NCBI RefSeq assembly: GCF_947507565.1 | Contig: NC_089177.1 | Coordinates: 310,001 to 374,000, forward strand | Reading direction: 5' to 3' | DNA from: Oscarella lobularis | Taxonomy: Eukaryota; Porifera; Homoscleromorpha; Homosclerophorida; Oscarellidae | DNA length: 64,000 nucleotides | Shown: one piece after another, positions 21,143 through 36,454 of the stretch | How the letters are laid out: the number at the start of each line of letters is the position of its first letter | How positions within the stretch are numbered: position 1 is the first letter of the stretch | Notes under the pieces: generated by a model | The model's input: the letters and a program-made list of their open reading frames with translations, nothing else | Database searches by the model: none | What the model was told of the DNA's origin: nothing | Position numbers and translations under genes: made by a program

Positions 21143-21310
21143 AAGCGAGACTAAGAGATAAAAATATTTAATAAATCAAATTAATGAATTCACTTACTGT
21201 CCGTACTTGGATTCACCGTGCAAAAGTCGCTCATACCCCTTGTGACGACTAGGAGTGACAAAAAACCTAGCCACCAAAATCAAAATCAATAATTCCTCCA
21301 TTATAACCAA

Positions 21311-22483
21311 TTACTCCTTCTCTTGAACTCTCTTCACCCATTCAGCATCTCTCAAAGCAACTCTAAGAAACGAATACAGGCTCACGCAAAGCCCAACATC
21401 AATACACTCCCTAACCTCGCTTTTTCGACGGCATAAAAATCCGTTGCCACTTTCAGCGTCGGCTCTAGTTTCTTGTGTTTCTGCCGCTGCACGTCTTGCG
21501 GACTTCGAAACGGTCCTTGAACGCGCGTAAGAGGCGGAAGAGCCACCGCTTCACCGACTTCATCTTGAGACTTCCTCCTTGGTGGAGTCCGAGGCTGAGT
21601 TTTCCTCAGCCAAACTTCCCTCTCATCAATTTTTCTATAGAAATGTTATATGAAAAATTGAGACCTATAGACATTTTTACAGTGAGTGAGGAGACGAATA
21701 GATTCCTCCAATGGTTTCGGTGCTGAGCAGATAGTGAGTCTTCGAAGCGTGTTCACGAAGCTGAGTTTCCAAAGCAGCCTTTTCCATCCAATCACGCTCC
21801 ACCTCCATTGCCTTTTTATACTGGCCAAGCTTTTCTCTAATAAATAAGAAGATCTCATATGAGACTATCTATGATTTGACTTCCCTACCTCACAATGCTA
21901 TTTGTCTCCTTTACACCCTCTAGATATGATTTCAGTGTGTAGTAACTGTGCACGTACTTTCGACTATAGTAGCCCCTCCACACGCTCTGAATCTACATCA
22001 CCTATATACCCTTACATATGACAAAATACCTATTCTCCCACCAGAGTTGCCATTCGATTATAAAAATTCATTCTCATTTCGAATACGCGTCTCTAAAGCG
22101 ATTATCTAGTATTTTTTGCGTCGATGATCGAGTTCTTTTTCTACTTTGACTAGTTCTTGGAAAGATTTGAAGGCGAAATAGCCGCGAACGGCGCTTTGTA
22201 TTGTTGTGGCCGCGTTGTGGAGAAATCTGTGTCGTTGGAGCGTAAATAGCTATCGATTCGCCTGCGAAACGACAAACCTCATGCGTCGACGCACTTTCCA
22301 GCCGCGAAACGAGCTTTGAATTTTCACGGCGGCGTCGAATTCGCGAAAACGATTGATTTCGGCCTCCCTTTGGCACTCTTGTACACGTAGGCAGTAGAAT
22401 CAAGTACTTTTTTACCTTTGCCGCGCGAAATACTCGTCAAGAACGTCGTTTTTCGTCTCCCACAGGCGAATATAAGCGGCCAT
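21311..22483 (-). CDS. SPATA17: SPATA17-like IQ-motif protein
   Basis: Multi-exon minus-strand gene starting at ATG 22483 (MAAYIRLWETKND). IQ motifs are visible in order: DAAVKIQSSFRGWKVRRRMR, AATTIQSAVRGYFAFKSF, and the NRMATL/IQSVWRGYYSRKYV block built across an intron. Family-typical blocks follow: YYTLKSYLEGVKETNSIVR, SKTHYLLSTETIGGIYSSP and LPPLTRVQGPFRSPQDV...LEPTLKVA. The last exon ends RVALRDAEWVKRVQEKE. The first exon joins the second at RQ-REAEINRF. SPATA17 binds calmodulin and is linked to sperm and ciliary function. The protein looks shorter at the C-terminus than the human one. It follows HPS1 by 57 bp on the same strand. Confidence 0.88.
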
Positions 22484-22539
22484 TGTCGTTGCGTAGTAAC
22501 CGAGGGAGACTCAGATAGCGCACGTTTCCTACAAAAATT

Positions 22540-25500
22540 CTACAGTAAATTAGCAGGCGAATTTACAGCCGATTCATCCCAAAGGCGACTAGCCAATTTC
22601 TTGGATTGCTTTGCAGCATGTTCGGTTGAAACAACGCCAACGTGAACGCACATCATCTCATAGCAATGCACTGCCACACCGGGCTGACCTTTCCAATAGC
22701 CCGTACTCAATAGGTCCCTAGGACGGAAAATTTTTTTCAGAAACTACGATGAAGCTGCAACACTTGCTTGTAGAATTTGACCGAAATCACGCTCGGCGGT
22801 CTCAGATCTCGAACGAATGATGACGAAGAATCCCAACTCAGAACGGATCCCTATAAAAAAATTGAATTAATTCCAACTCGCCCCCGCGCCGTCTTCTAGC
22901 CTCTAACCGTTTGATCTTCACACCACAGCTGATAGGAATAGAGAAAATGGGAGTCGCGAACCGACGCAGACATGTAGCCCTGGGAGAGAAGACGACGAAA
23001 ATTGGTCCAATGACGCCAGACCTAAACATGGCTTCAAAAAAATATATATAGCGAGCTTTATAAACAAAACGCACGTTTTTTCGTAAATGCTGATGCAACC
23101 AAGCGTTCTATGATATTGAATAAATCGATGCAAATGTTTATTTGTTCATGATACCTCGTCTTCTCCGCCCGTGACGTCAAGTGACGGTGCCGTCAGCTGA
23201 TTGGTCATTCTATCGACGTAGATGAAGTGAACAAGACCGGGAAACTTTTGCTGATAGCTAAATTCATAAATATCACGACTTTGCTCATTTCTACAGTCAG
23301 TTCGTCTCCTACTGGATTGCCGGCACATTTTTCAGGGCTTTGGCAAGCAAATAATCTCCTTCGAGATCTTTAAAAACGGCTAGCACTTTCTCAATACACA
23401 ACTCGTCGGTTAAGGACTATGGAAGATGTATAACAAAAAGATTAGCAGAGCCCATGTACGTTCATCATACTGTACCTTGGTCTTTTTGAAGTACAAATAT
23501 TTGAAGTACGCGTGCAACATATTCACCAACTGCGAAGTCGCGTTTTCCATTCTAAAAATTTATTAAAAAATCCCCAAACTTTTTCTTGTTCTTGGATTTT
23601 TTTGACGTACTCTGGATCAACTGTCATTGGCCTAATGCTCGAATCTTCCACTATGTTCTCCAAAAAACTCTGAAGACCCTTTTCTTTGAGTCTCTCCCAC
23701 CTCAAAGGCAACTCTTTTCGCACTTTATCCGCAATTCTAAGATAATTCAACTCTAACCCCTCAAAATTCATTCTCTATCAAACTCCCTAACCTCGACGTT
23801 TTCCGATTTCGTCTCGCCGACTCGGCAATTCGCCGATGACTGTCCTCCAAGGCAGTCATCGCCGATTTCACGTGTACGCGACCGAGTTCCTGCCCCATTG
23901 GCGCATCAATGACGTTAAGCAAAGGCGAAAGAAAGGAAAGCGCGTGACAAATAAGCGTCGCTACTTGAGCCGAAGGAATCTATAAACCCTCGCGATAACC
24001 CATCCCTATTCTCCCGTAGAAACTCCCTACTTCGCTCACGACAGCGAGAACTATTCCCGGCGCGATTTCAATGCAATGGAGCACGTAGGGCGTGAAAGGA
24101 CAGTGACCCGTCTTCAAGAAAACCTTGTGTCTTACGAACGTCTGAAATATAGAGAATTCAAAAGCAATTTGCCAAATGGAATGCAAGGACTCAACTTCTC
24201 TATCTTTCTTAGAAAATTCGGGATTCTCTTCGTCCTCGGAGTCCTCCTTTAGAGCCGGAAGGGAGGGTCGTCTCCCGAGGAATTGTCGTCGAGCATCTGA
24301 GAAGTGTTCTGAGCTGAAATTGGGTAAGGAGCCCCCCTGACCCCATCATTGCTACATCAGTCCAAAGACCCCCAAAAATGCGAATTCATACCTTTAGAAA
24401 ATTCTCTACTTCCGGGTCGGCAGACGTCATTTGATCGTCTTCCTACGTAGAAGGAACAGTTGAAAGAATGACGTCTCCTGTAGCAAAAGTTACATACTGA
24501 AATTGATTTATAGTCAGCCTCGGTGAAGCTTCCCAATCTACTACCGGGATTCCCGGACGTCGAAACATTTGGCGTACTGTATCGCGGACCGGAAAATATA
24601 GGCTGCAAAAATCCCACTATTCAAAATACAAAAATAGCTAATACTGCATACGTCTGATAAAACCGGTGTAGCAATGGGCGAATAAAAGATTTCCTACGGG
24701 TAAGTCTACTGTAGCAGAGCAAGAAAGAAAAAAAACGAGAGTCCCTCCTTACATCTGCATCTGGCCGCGGCGTTTCAAATGCAACCCCTCTGGATTCCAA
24801 GTCTTCTATAAAATCAATTAATAATTAAGCGAGTGGAACTCTGATGTGGATTTACCTGGTGGAGGCGTCGCCAGTTTGGGCGAAGGCGGAGGAAACGTTG
24901 AGTAGGCGACGAGGTTAATCAAAAGAATGTCAGACGGATTCAATTCCATAGCGGCTCTACTGCAAAAAGAAACAACCAAATTTACAAATCAATCAATTTA
25001 ATTAATGAAAGGTTACCTCGAAAACAAAGCCAACAATCTCGTTCCCACTAAAAGAAGACCATGTACAGCCGTAATATCTTCAAGACTACATACCAATCAA
25101 TATACAGGTTAAATTATTTATTGATTTTTTGACTGACCGGCTAATGGCTTTCAGCGACTCCTCCAGCAATTTTATGTAATGAGCGTTGAGCTCATTTTTA
25201 ACGATAAGCTGTTCTGTAGCCTTTTAATTTTTTAATTAAGAGTAGAATCAACTACAGTTTCGAGGCCCAATTTCCTGTTTACTTCCGTCAGAAACGCTTG
25301 CTCCGTCTTCGTCAACTCCGACCATTGGCGGAGCAACTTAGAAAGAAATTTCCATCGATAATTTTTCTCTGCAACCGATGAAGGCTTCAGTCTGAATAAT
25401 ATATAGAAAAGGATTCGTTGGATTTTTTTCTCCTCCTTTCTCACTCTTCATTGACTGGACCGTAGAAAAAACCCACAAAACTTTGAAAAGCCAACGTCTT

Positions 25501-25988
25501 TCGTTTCAAAAAATCTTCGTCTTCGTCGCCATCTCCGCACAGGGCTATACACGTCACTTCGCCAAACTGAAAAGAAAATTGACGTAAAATCGAAAATTGG
25601 GAGTGAAGTTTCTCGATGCACTTGCCAAGTGGAAGACGTACGTTGTTCCATCTTCGCTTTTTATGCTGTTGTAGGCGTTGCCTGCGGTGAGTAAGACCTG
25701 CTACTCACGTGGACTTCAAATTTGGAATTTTTGCGCATAGGGCGTGTCGGTTTCTTACGAAGGATGCAAAAAGCGGCGCGAAATATTGACCGACGACCTG
25801 AAGATTGACTCCCTGCTCGTCTTGATCTTGTTCGTCCTGTTTGCAAGCTCGCTTTCGCAGTTTTCTTTCGCGCGAGGACTCGCCTGGCCTAATTTTTTCG
25901 CCTTCTCCTTGATGAGTGTCTTGAACGGCGTATCGGCGTCGAAAAAGATGACATCTGGAGTCGAACTCAAGGCTACGAAGCACTTCAT
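22540..25988 (-). CDS. HPS1: HPS1, BLOC-3 subunit
   Basis: Many short exons on the minus strand from ATG 25988. The N-terminus [17 protein letters not shown] matches the longin-like start of HPS1. Later exons give [34 protein letters not shown] and [13 protein letters not shown]. The diagnostic block [21 protein letters not shown] lies near 23160-23270. The C-terminus lies in three further exons ([53 protein letters not shown]...LASRLWDES) and stops at 22540. HPS1 pairs with HPS4 in BLOC-3, the guanine nucleotide exchange factor for Rab32/38 in lysosome-related organelle biogenesis. An AATAAA near 23123 lies in an intron and is not the gene end. Confidence 0.85.
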
Positions 25989-26328
25989 GGGTCGACGATA
26001 CGGGAGAACGATTACGCAGTCAAAACCCGGACCTGGATTTACGAGGCACTTACGCCACGAGGCGAGGCGACACGAGACCCATAAAAACGCGATGTATTTG
26101 TCGCCTTCACCAAAGGAGATGAAAAAACCGAGGGCACACGCAAAAAACGTCTAGAGTAGAAGAGCCCCGCCTCCTACTTACCTCATTCGCTGGGGAGGAG
26201 AGACTGTAGCAGAATGTATCGTATCGTGTACATCTGATCAAATATCAACCACCCGCGCGCGACAGGCAGCTGAGCTGGAGACAAAAGCGCAACGACGTCT
26301 CGCCGCCGTTCGACGACATCGCGCTCTA
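25989..26328. promoter_or_regulatory. Divergent promoter region between HPS1 and Nanos
   Basis: This 340-bp gap separates the HPS1 start codon (minus) from the Nanos start codon (plus). No exon was seen. It is the only upstream space for HPS1 and so should carry its promoter, and probably also the 5' UTR of Nanos. Confidence 0.5.
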
Positions 26329-27114
26329 ATGGCAATGTCAACGAGAGGAGGAAGCGGCGGCGGCGGAATACGAACAGCACTTTCATTCACGAGCGCCGAC
26401 GAAGCCGTTACCAAGACGATCCTAAGCCTAGCAACGCCGACCAACTCGTCGCCCCCCCAGCTCTTCAGCGTCTTCCACGACTATTTCGGCCTAGCGAAAC
26501 TAATCCCCGTCGCGAAAAAACCCGATCTTCTCGAGCGCGGCGACAGCGTCGGAACCGACGCCGCGTCGACGCCAGAATCGCCGCCGTTTCAGCGCGAAGC
26601 GCGACACTTGGAGGGATTCTCTGATTGTCAGCTTCTTCCGCCGCCCCCGCCGCCCCTGCGCGAGTACTATACGAGTGAATCGACGTTGGGGGCGGGCCGT
26701 GGGGAGCCCTTTTATCTCGGTCTTCCAATTACGAAGCCGTGCGGACGATCGGGTCGAATTACGACGAACGGCGTGGCGCGATCGCTTCAGCAGCGTCATA
26801 AAATGCTCATTGCGCTCGGTCGGGCCGGTCAGCGTCAAGTGTGCGTCTTTTGTCGCAATAACGGCGAAGACGAGAGCGTTTTTGCCACGCACACTCTGCG
26901 CACGCCCGACGGAAAGATCATGTGTCCCATACTGCGCGCGTACACCTGTCCGCTGTGCGGCGCCCAGGGCGACGATGCGCACACGGTCAGCTATTGTCCG
27001 CGAAACACGAAAGAGCGAAGCGCGAAAGAGCCCAGCGATAGTCGCGATACTAATCGGCAAGTCGCTTACATACGAAATGCCGTGGGAAAGTCGAAGAAAA
27101 TTATAAGTAAGTAA
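26329..27114 (+). CDS. nanos: Nanos RNA-binding protein
   Basis: A single exon of 261 residues. The C-terminal part carries the two CCHC zinc fingers of Nanos: [20 protein letters not shown], then [21 protein letters not shown] ending HTVSYCP. The C-x2-C-x12-H-x10-C and C-x2-C-x7-H-x4-C spacing is intact. Around residues 48-60 lies [15 protein letters not shown], which resembles the NOT1-interacting motif of vertebrate Nanos. Nanos partners with Pumilio to repress mRNAs and marks germline and stem cells in animals. Low-complexity proline and arginine-rich stretches lie between. The absence of introns is usual for nanos in several animals. Confidence 0.92.
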   Translation: MAMSTRGGSGGGGIRTALSFTSADEAVTKTILSLATPTNSSPPQLFSVFHDYFGLAKLIPVAKKPDLLERGDSVGTDAASTPESPPFQREARHLEGFSDCQLLPPPPPPLREYYTSESTLGAGRGEPFYLGLPITKPCGRSGRITTNGVARSLQQRHKMLIALGRAGQRQVCVFCRNNGEDESVFATHTLRTPDGKIMCPILRAYTCPLCGAQGDDAHTVSYCPRNTKERSAKEPSDSRDTNRQVAYIRNAVGKSKKIISK

Positions 27115-27676
27115 TCGACTGGGGCGCCACGCCTCCTCGTTATCTCGAATTCATTGCGAATGGTATTTTGCTTCTCTTTTTTTTGTTCCGATATGAGTTT
27201 TATGAGTTTACGCGATAAATTTTCGTTAATTAATCAGGCTTATTAATCAGGGTTTTATGAGTTACGAAATACATGTAAAGAGAAATGACTTGGCTTCTTC
27301 TACGCAGTAGATAGGCGTGGCCGCGAGGGATCCCCTTTCAACGAAAGAGACGTCGTTTAGCGCGATAGTCTCGATACAGATGTTCGTTTCCCATGAGACT
27401 CGCGCTTATGTATCTCCAAAAGCGTCGAGCAGGAAGAGAAACGAACATTTTCCTATTCGACGCCGTTTAGACCGCCTAGAAATCCCTCGCATTCTAGGCG
27501 GCTCTGAGAACGTCGATAGACGGGTCGTAGAAAGCAAGACTCACCTGCTAGAACACGGCAGAATGATCGAATGATCGTCCAGGAGGCTGCGAAAAGGAAC
27601 TAAGAACGCAGAGCGCGCGCACGGATGACGTCAGCTTTTCAAAGATAAATACATGCAACACAAACATATTACAGTA
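27115..27676. other. Nanos 3' region and intergenic DNA with a hairpin
   Basis: No coding exon. The region between the Nanos stop and the MOCS1 stop should hold both 3' UTRs. TTGTTCCGATATGAG and AT-rich sequence follow the Nanos stop. A 10-bp perfect hairpin is listed separately. I did not find a clear Pumilio-type TGTANATA site. Confidence 0.4.
27472..27501. repeat. Perfect 10-bp stem-loop
   Basis: CCGCCTAGAA and TTCTAGGCGG flank a 10-nt loop (27482-27491). It lies about 360 bp after the Nanos stop codon and 175 bp before the MOCS1 stop codon, so it could belong to either 3' UTR. Confidence 0.65.
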
Positions 27677-29746
27677 TCAATTGCTTTTTCCGCCTTTCTT
27701 GTAAAGGAGCCTAATTTCGCGTATTTCCATGTCCTTCGACATAGCCTTGCACATATCATACACAGTCAAGGATGCCACGGCGACAGCAGTCAAAGCCTCC
27801 ATTTCGACCCCTGTTCGATCAGCGCAACGTACGACAGACACGACTTCAACGGAATGATCCACTTCGCGCAGATGGAACTCAATGCCAACGTAGGATAGCC
27901 CAAGTGTATGGCATAGAGGAATGAGAGAGGGAGTTGCCTTGGCAGCCGATATGCCAGCGATACGAGCCACAGACAAAACGTCCCCTTTCTTGACGTTGTT
28001 CTCTTTGACCGCATCGTATATTGATTTTCCGAGATGTACGACTGCTCTTGCCGATGCCTCTCTCTGCGTGATTTCCTTCTCGCTAGTGTCGACCATTCTC
28101 GCTTTGCCTTGACTATCCAAGTGACTCAATTGCGACGAAGAAAAGAGGCGAATCGACAGATTAGAAAATAGACTTTAATATATAAGGAGAAACTTAATAG
28201 CCTCGTTCTCGCTGCAAATACACGTATAAATTTCTGAACCTACCCACCAATAAGAATCATAGGCTTATTTTTGGACTTTGATATATTGAACATCCCTAAA
28301 GAGACGAGCCCCCTCGACGTCGCTATCTCCCCCTTACCCTTTTTCGCTTACCTGCGTGAGCTGCCTTTTTCTTTTTAACAGCCATTCCTATGAGGGACAT
28401 CAGCTCAGCGTCGTCTGCTCCGGATCGAAGAGCGTCTCGAAGAGACACCTCCGACGCTCCAAACAAACATACCTAGAAGTCATTTTCAAAATCGCTAGCG
28501 TCCTGCGGAGTCTCGTTCTCTTACTTTCAGACTTCCCTCTGCTGATAATCTGAGTCGATTGCATGATCCGCAAAAGTGTTCGCTCATGGACGTAATGAAG
28601 CCAAAGTGGCCAGTGTAGCCTGGCACTTTGTAACTCTAGAAAATCAAGGGTACCCCCACTGGCCTTCTGCTGAACAACGCGCTCACTTTCGCAGTGTCGT
28701 TGTAATCATTCTCTAGTCGAACAACGTCCCCGTGGGACGCTTCTATTGCACTCAGCATGTCTTTGTAGGCAACAAATTTGGAAAAGTTCCACCGATTGCC
28801 TTGATAATAACAATTCTATTAGACGTAATACTATTGTACGAGTGAAACTACCGTCAAAAGGCATGTATTCAATAAATCGTACATCGATGGGCTGCACATA
28901 GAATTATTAGAGAATGAACGTAGTTTTTGAGATTATTTACCTTATCTTTGGTCAATGCTACAAAGCTGCTGATTTCGTCATCATTCAACCCTTTCATAAC
29001 CACGCAATTTATCTAGCATCTCAGTCAAAATATCAAATATAGAACGGTGAAGGCGACTGACTTTCAATGGCGTGAACCCAGCCTGCACAGCCTCATCTAT
29101 ACTTCTCAAAACATGACGAAGTCCTATAAAAAAATTTCCAAAATTCGGCCTCACTTGCTACATCTATAATGCCCCACCCTTTCTTCTGGCAATAAATTCA
29201 AACTTCCTCTCTTCCAACGTATCCAAGCTGATATTCAACTTATCCAATCCAGCCTCTTGCAGCGACGACAAAGTTCGATGCAACGTGACTCCGTTCGTCG
29301 TCATACCGATCGTCCGTATACCGGATATCCCCTTCAAATGTCCTAAGCAAGAAAATTAGTAGAGATATCTTTCAATTTCCATCTTCGTTCTACTTATACC
29401 GACAATTTCTGGCAAATCCTTTCGCAAAAGCGGTTCACCGCCAGTCAAACGTATCTTACTGATACCACCCTGTGCGAAAAGTTGAACGAGCTTGACGATT
29501 TCTGGCGTCGTAAGGAGATGGGACGGTTTGGAGAGCTGAACTCCTTCCAGGGGCATGCAATACTGGCCTAAACAACGACCTAGTATGCGTTTTTCGTAGA
29601 AAATGCGTTGTACATCGTAGATTGCATCGTTCAGTTAGAGAGATACGCAGGTAAGTGTGATGTCGATCGAATTTGTCGACGAGAAAGCGGCTGCTGCTGG
29701 CCTGTCGACGTGGAGCAAAAGAGGCGAGACGAAGGAGAGCCCGCAT
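27677..29746 (-). CDS. MOCS1: MOCS1: MoaA (MOCS1A) and MoaC (MOCS1B) modules of molybdenum cofactor synthesis
   Basis: The MoaA part starts at ATG 29746 with an arginine-rich mitochondrial leader ([14 protein letters not shown]). The radical-SAM cluster motif is assembled across an intron as RCNLRCQYCMP. Next come [20 protein letters not shown] and, near 28380-28450, the C-terminal [22 protein letters not shown]. The next exon ends [10 protein letters not shown] with a stop at 28240-28242, the C-terminal double glycine known for active MOCS1A. The MoaC part (28129-27677) carries [25 protein letters not shown] and VEMEALTAV. Together they convert GTP to cyclic pyranopterin phosphate. As in vertebrates, one transcript may be bicistronic or be spliced to a fusion. 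Confidence 0.88.
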
Positions 29747-30059
29747 GGCGAGCGTGAAGAGCGAAGACGTCGAATAACACTCTGTTATCCGGGCAGAGGA
29801 GTCGAGCACACTTCTTTACTTCCCACACACGTAAGCGCGCGCACTACAAACGCACCAGGCTGGCGCCTCCACACCAGGAATCTAACAATAGAATCGAAGA
29901 TGAGTCATTTTAGCTAATTGACAGTAGGCGGTCACTGACCCAGCTGGGCTACATGGAGATTTTAGTTTGGGATCTAATGATGTGTGGATTGTACAATGAA
30001 TTTAAGAATGGTCTTGGCATGCTAATGGCAGAAATTGATCCAGTTGTATTCGAAATTCC
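29747..30059. other. Intergenic DNA upstream of MOCS1
   Basis: This is the space between the MOCS1 start (minus) and the acetyl-CoA synthetase stop (minus). It should carry the MOCS1 promoter. No exon or clear motif was recognised beyond a moderately GC-rich stretch next to the start codon. Confidence 0.4.
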
Positions 30060-32078
30060 TCACTCTTTTCGTCCGTACGCATACTCTCTCTCCTTCATCA
30101 ACTCGACGTGTCGGCTCTTGATCTCCTCCACGACGGCGGGATCAGCAAGCGTGCTCACGTCACCCAAATCGTCCGTCTGATTTGCCGCCACCTTGCGCAA
30201 AATCCGCCTCATAATCTTACCCGATCTCGTCTTCGGCAAGCCGGGCGTCACGAGCACAATCTCAGGCACGGCAAAAGATCCGATCTTACTCTTAACAATA
30301 CCCTTCATGGACTTGACAATATCGTCCATGGTACCAGCGGGCGCGAACGTATCCTTCAGAATCACGTACGCGTAAATCCCCTCCCCATAGACCTCGTGCG
30401 GAAAACCGACAACGGCGGCTTCAGCAACGTCGGGATGCTCATCGAGAGCGCTCTCCACTTCAGCGGTACCCAATCGATGCCCCTTCACATTTATGACATC
30501 ATCAACGCGACCCGTTATTCGATAATGCCCGTCGACGTCCCGATACGCGCCGTCGCCGGTGAAATAAAGCCCGGGATACGGACGAAAGTAGGTATTGAGA
30601 AAACGCTCGTGATCGCCGTAGATCGTCCGCGCCATCCCCGGCCACGCGCCGCGAATGCACAACAACCCGGAAACGTCATTACCGACGATTTCGGCGCCGT
30701 TAGAATCGACGAGAAGCGGTCGAATACCGGGAAACGGCAGCATAGGAAATCCCGGCTTCGGTTGCGTTCCCGTCGGCGCGGGACGCGGCGAGAGCATGAT
30801 GCCGCCCGTTTCCGTTTGCCACCACGTGTCGACGACCGTGCAGCGTCGCTCGCCGACGACGGTGTGATACCAGTGCCACGCTTCGACGTTGAGCGGCTCG
30901 CCGACGCAGCCGAGAATGCGCAGGCTCGATCGATCGTACTTTCGCACGTGCGAGTCGCCGGACTTGATGAGGAGACGTAGCGCTGTCGGAGCCGTGTAGA
31001 TCTGGGTGACGCGGAGCCGTTGGACCATTTCCCAATAGCGACCGGGGTTTGGATAAGTGGGCACGCTTTCGAATAAAACAGAAGTGACTCCGTTGAAGAG
31101 AGGCCCATATAGAGCGTGCGAGTGACCGGTAATCCAGCCGATGTCCGCAACGCAGGCAAATATATCGCCAGAACGAACGTCAAAGGCGTTCTGGTGCGTT
31201 ACACCCGTATAAAGAAGATACCCGGCCTGCGTGTGAGCGATGCCCTTGGGACGACCCGTACTGCCCGAAGTATAGAGCAAATAGAGAAGATCTTCGCTGT
31301 CCATCGACTCGGCCGGACACGTCGGCGGCTGTTCGCTCATCGCCTCCTCCAATTTCACGTCGCGTGGATGCATCATTTTGACGTCACTTCCGGTACGCGT
31401 CATAACGAAAACGTCACCCACCGTCGGGCATGCGCCGTCGTCGAGCGCCGCATCGACGATGGATTTCAATGGGATTCGTTTTCCGCCGCGAACGCCTTCG
31501 TCCGCCGTTATGACGGCTTTCGCTTCGGCGTCCCGAATGCGATTGCGCAGCGCTTCGGCGCTGAAACCGGCGAAAACGACGCTGTGAACGGCGCCGATGC
31601 GCGCGCAGGCGAGCATCGACGCGGCGGCGAGCGGACTCACGGGCATGTAGATTGCGACGCGATCGCCACGCTGGATGCCACGTGCTCGCAACGCGTTCCC
31701 TATGCGACACGCGCTCTCGAGCAGATCGCCGTACGAAACGCGTTCGACGTCGCCCGGCTCGTCTTTTTCCCATATGAATGCGATTCGATTGGGATCGAGT
31801 CGCGCGTGACGATCGACGACGTTTTCGCACACGTTTAGTTTTCCGCCTTCGAACCAGCGTATTTTGCCTGCGTTCATGTCGCAGTTCATTGCCGTGTTGA
31901 ACGGTTGATGCCAGTCGATGCGCTCGCGCGCCAAATCGCCCCAAAAGCGTTCGGGATCGTTCGTGCTGTGATCGTAGACTTTCGCGTGGTCTTCGCTTAG
32001 GAAGGAGAGGCTAGATAGCGTTCGGGATCTTGATGCGGCGAGGCCGCGGCCGGCTAGCGTCAAAGAGCGACGAAACAT
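30060..32078 (-). CDS. ACSS1: Acetyl-CoA synthetase, mitochondrial type (ACSS1-like)
   Basis: A single exon of 672 residues from ATG 32078. The N-terminus (MFRRSLTLAGRGLAASRSRT) looks like a mitochondrial leader, favouring ACSS1 over the cytosolic ACSS2. The AMP-forming ligase signatures are complete: P-loop LYTSGSTGRPKGIAHTQ, VDTWWQTETGG, YFTGDGAYRD, and hinge VDDVINVKGHRLGTAEVES. The acetylatable lysine region is present as PKTRSGKIMRRILRK. The enzyme makes acetyl-CoA from acetate, ATP and CoA. Upstream the frame stays open, but the preceding region lies in the shared promoter with PERK, whose start codon is 67 bp away on the other strand. Confidence 0.9.
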   Translation of the reverse strand: MFRRSLTLAGRGLAASRSRTLSSLSFLSEDHAKVYDHSTNDPERFWGDLARERIDWHQPFNTAMNCDMNAGKIRWFEGGKLNVCENVVDRHARLDPNRIAFIWEKDEPGDVERVSYGDLLESACRIGNALRARGIQRGDRVAIYMPVSPLAAASMLACARIGAVHSVVFAGFSAEALRNRIRDAEAKAVITADEGVRGGKRIPLKSIVDAALDDGACPTVGDVFVMTRTGSDVKMMHPRDVKLEEAMSEQPPTCPAESMDSEDLLYLLYTSGSTGRPKGIAHTQAGYLLYTGVTHQNAFDVRSGDIFACVADIGWITGHSHALYGPLFNGVTSVLFESVPTYPNPGRYWEMVQRLRVTQIYTAPTALRLLIKSGDSHVRKYDRSSLRILGCVGEPLNVEAWHWYHTVVGERRCTVVDTWWQTETGGIMLSPRPAPTGTQPKPGFPMLPFPGIRPLLVDSNGAEIVGNDVSGLLCIRGAWPGMARTIYGDHERFLNTYFRPYPGLYFTGDGAYRDVDGHYRITGRVDDVINVKGHRLGTAEVESALDEHPDVAEAAVVGFPHEVYGEGIYAYVILKDTFAPAGTMDDIVKSMKGIVKSKIGSFAVPEIVLVTPGLPKTRSGKIMRRILRKVAANQTDDLGDVSTLADPAVVEEIKSRHVELMKEREYAYGRKE

Positions 32079-32145
32079 TTCGTTCGACTCCTCCCCTTGA
32101 CCTAGAATGAATCCACGTGACTCGTGTGCGAGTGCCCGGAAAGAA
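32079..32145. promoter_or_regulatory. 67-bp bidirectional promoter of ACSS1 and PERK
   Basis: Only 67 bp separate the two divergent start codons. The stretch contains CCACGTGA (E-box) near 32112, and a TGACGTCA CRE-type octamer overlaps the chosen PERK start at 32147. If an upstream ATG at 32107 is used for PERK, the gap is only 28 bp. Confidence 0.55.
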
Positions 32146-35906
<3,761 letters not shown>

Positions 35907-35997
35907 AAATGCGCTCTCCTGTACTGTGATTATATCATGTATTTATAATTAAATTTTATTCTTGTCTGTATATAATGTGAATAAAGGTGCAATACCG

Positions 35998-36454
35998 TTA
36001 TGCTGTGTGGTAGTAGTCTTCTCCCTTTCGTTTCTTTGCCCTTTCCAAGTCGCTGGGATGAATGGCTGAAAGGAGATCGACGTTGAGCATGTGCAAGTCA
36101 ACTAGAAAGTAGACGGGATATCGAAGAAATGGGGGTCATTTTTATTATAGTCGACTCACGTCTGCATTTCACGAAAAAATCGTGGAGATGATCAACCTGT
36201 TTCTCGAATTCATCCAATCGATTCATTTCTTTCGAAAATTCAAACGAATTGTCTAAGAAAAATCGATCTATCAGACGAAGTCGTACTCTTGTCTAGTAGG
36301 GACCTTTGGGGCGCGATGACGAGACGGAAGACGACGACGACGAAGCGGAGCTCTTCTTCTCGTGGTCCGTTGCATCCTTGGGGTTCATTTTGACAATTTT
36401 TTGCTCTTTTGTTCTGCTGCCCAGCTTGGGAAATTGAAGTTGGAACTGAGACAT
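35998..36454 (-). CDS. Small unrecognised coiled-coil protein
   Basis: Three minus-strand exons join in frame to about 110 residues. The first (ATG 36454) encodes MSQFQLQFPKLGSRTKEQ and a serine-rich stretch ending SSSRPK. The middle one encodes EFSKEMNRLDEFEKQVDHLH. The last encodes a block ending ERAKKRKGEDYYHTA and stops at 35998. The central helix looks amphipathic and coiled-coil forming. I do not recognise the family. It converges on PERK with stops about 90 bp apart. An upstream in-frame ATG at 36511 would add residues but may lie before an intron. Confidence 0.5.

Noticed and set aside
23100-23145. AATAAA after GGEDEVS taken as the end of HPS1
   Set aside because: Further minus-strand exons down to 22540 encode the conserved HPS1 C-terminus, so this lies in an intron.
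30108-31838. Long frames opposite ACSS1, up to 290 codons
   Set aside because: They mirror codon bias of the acetyl-CoA synthetase gene and show no recognisable domain.
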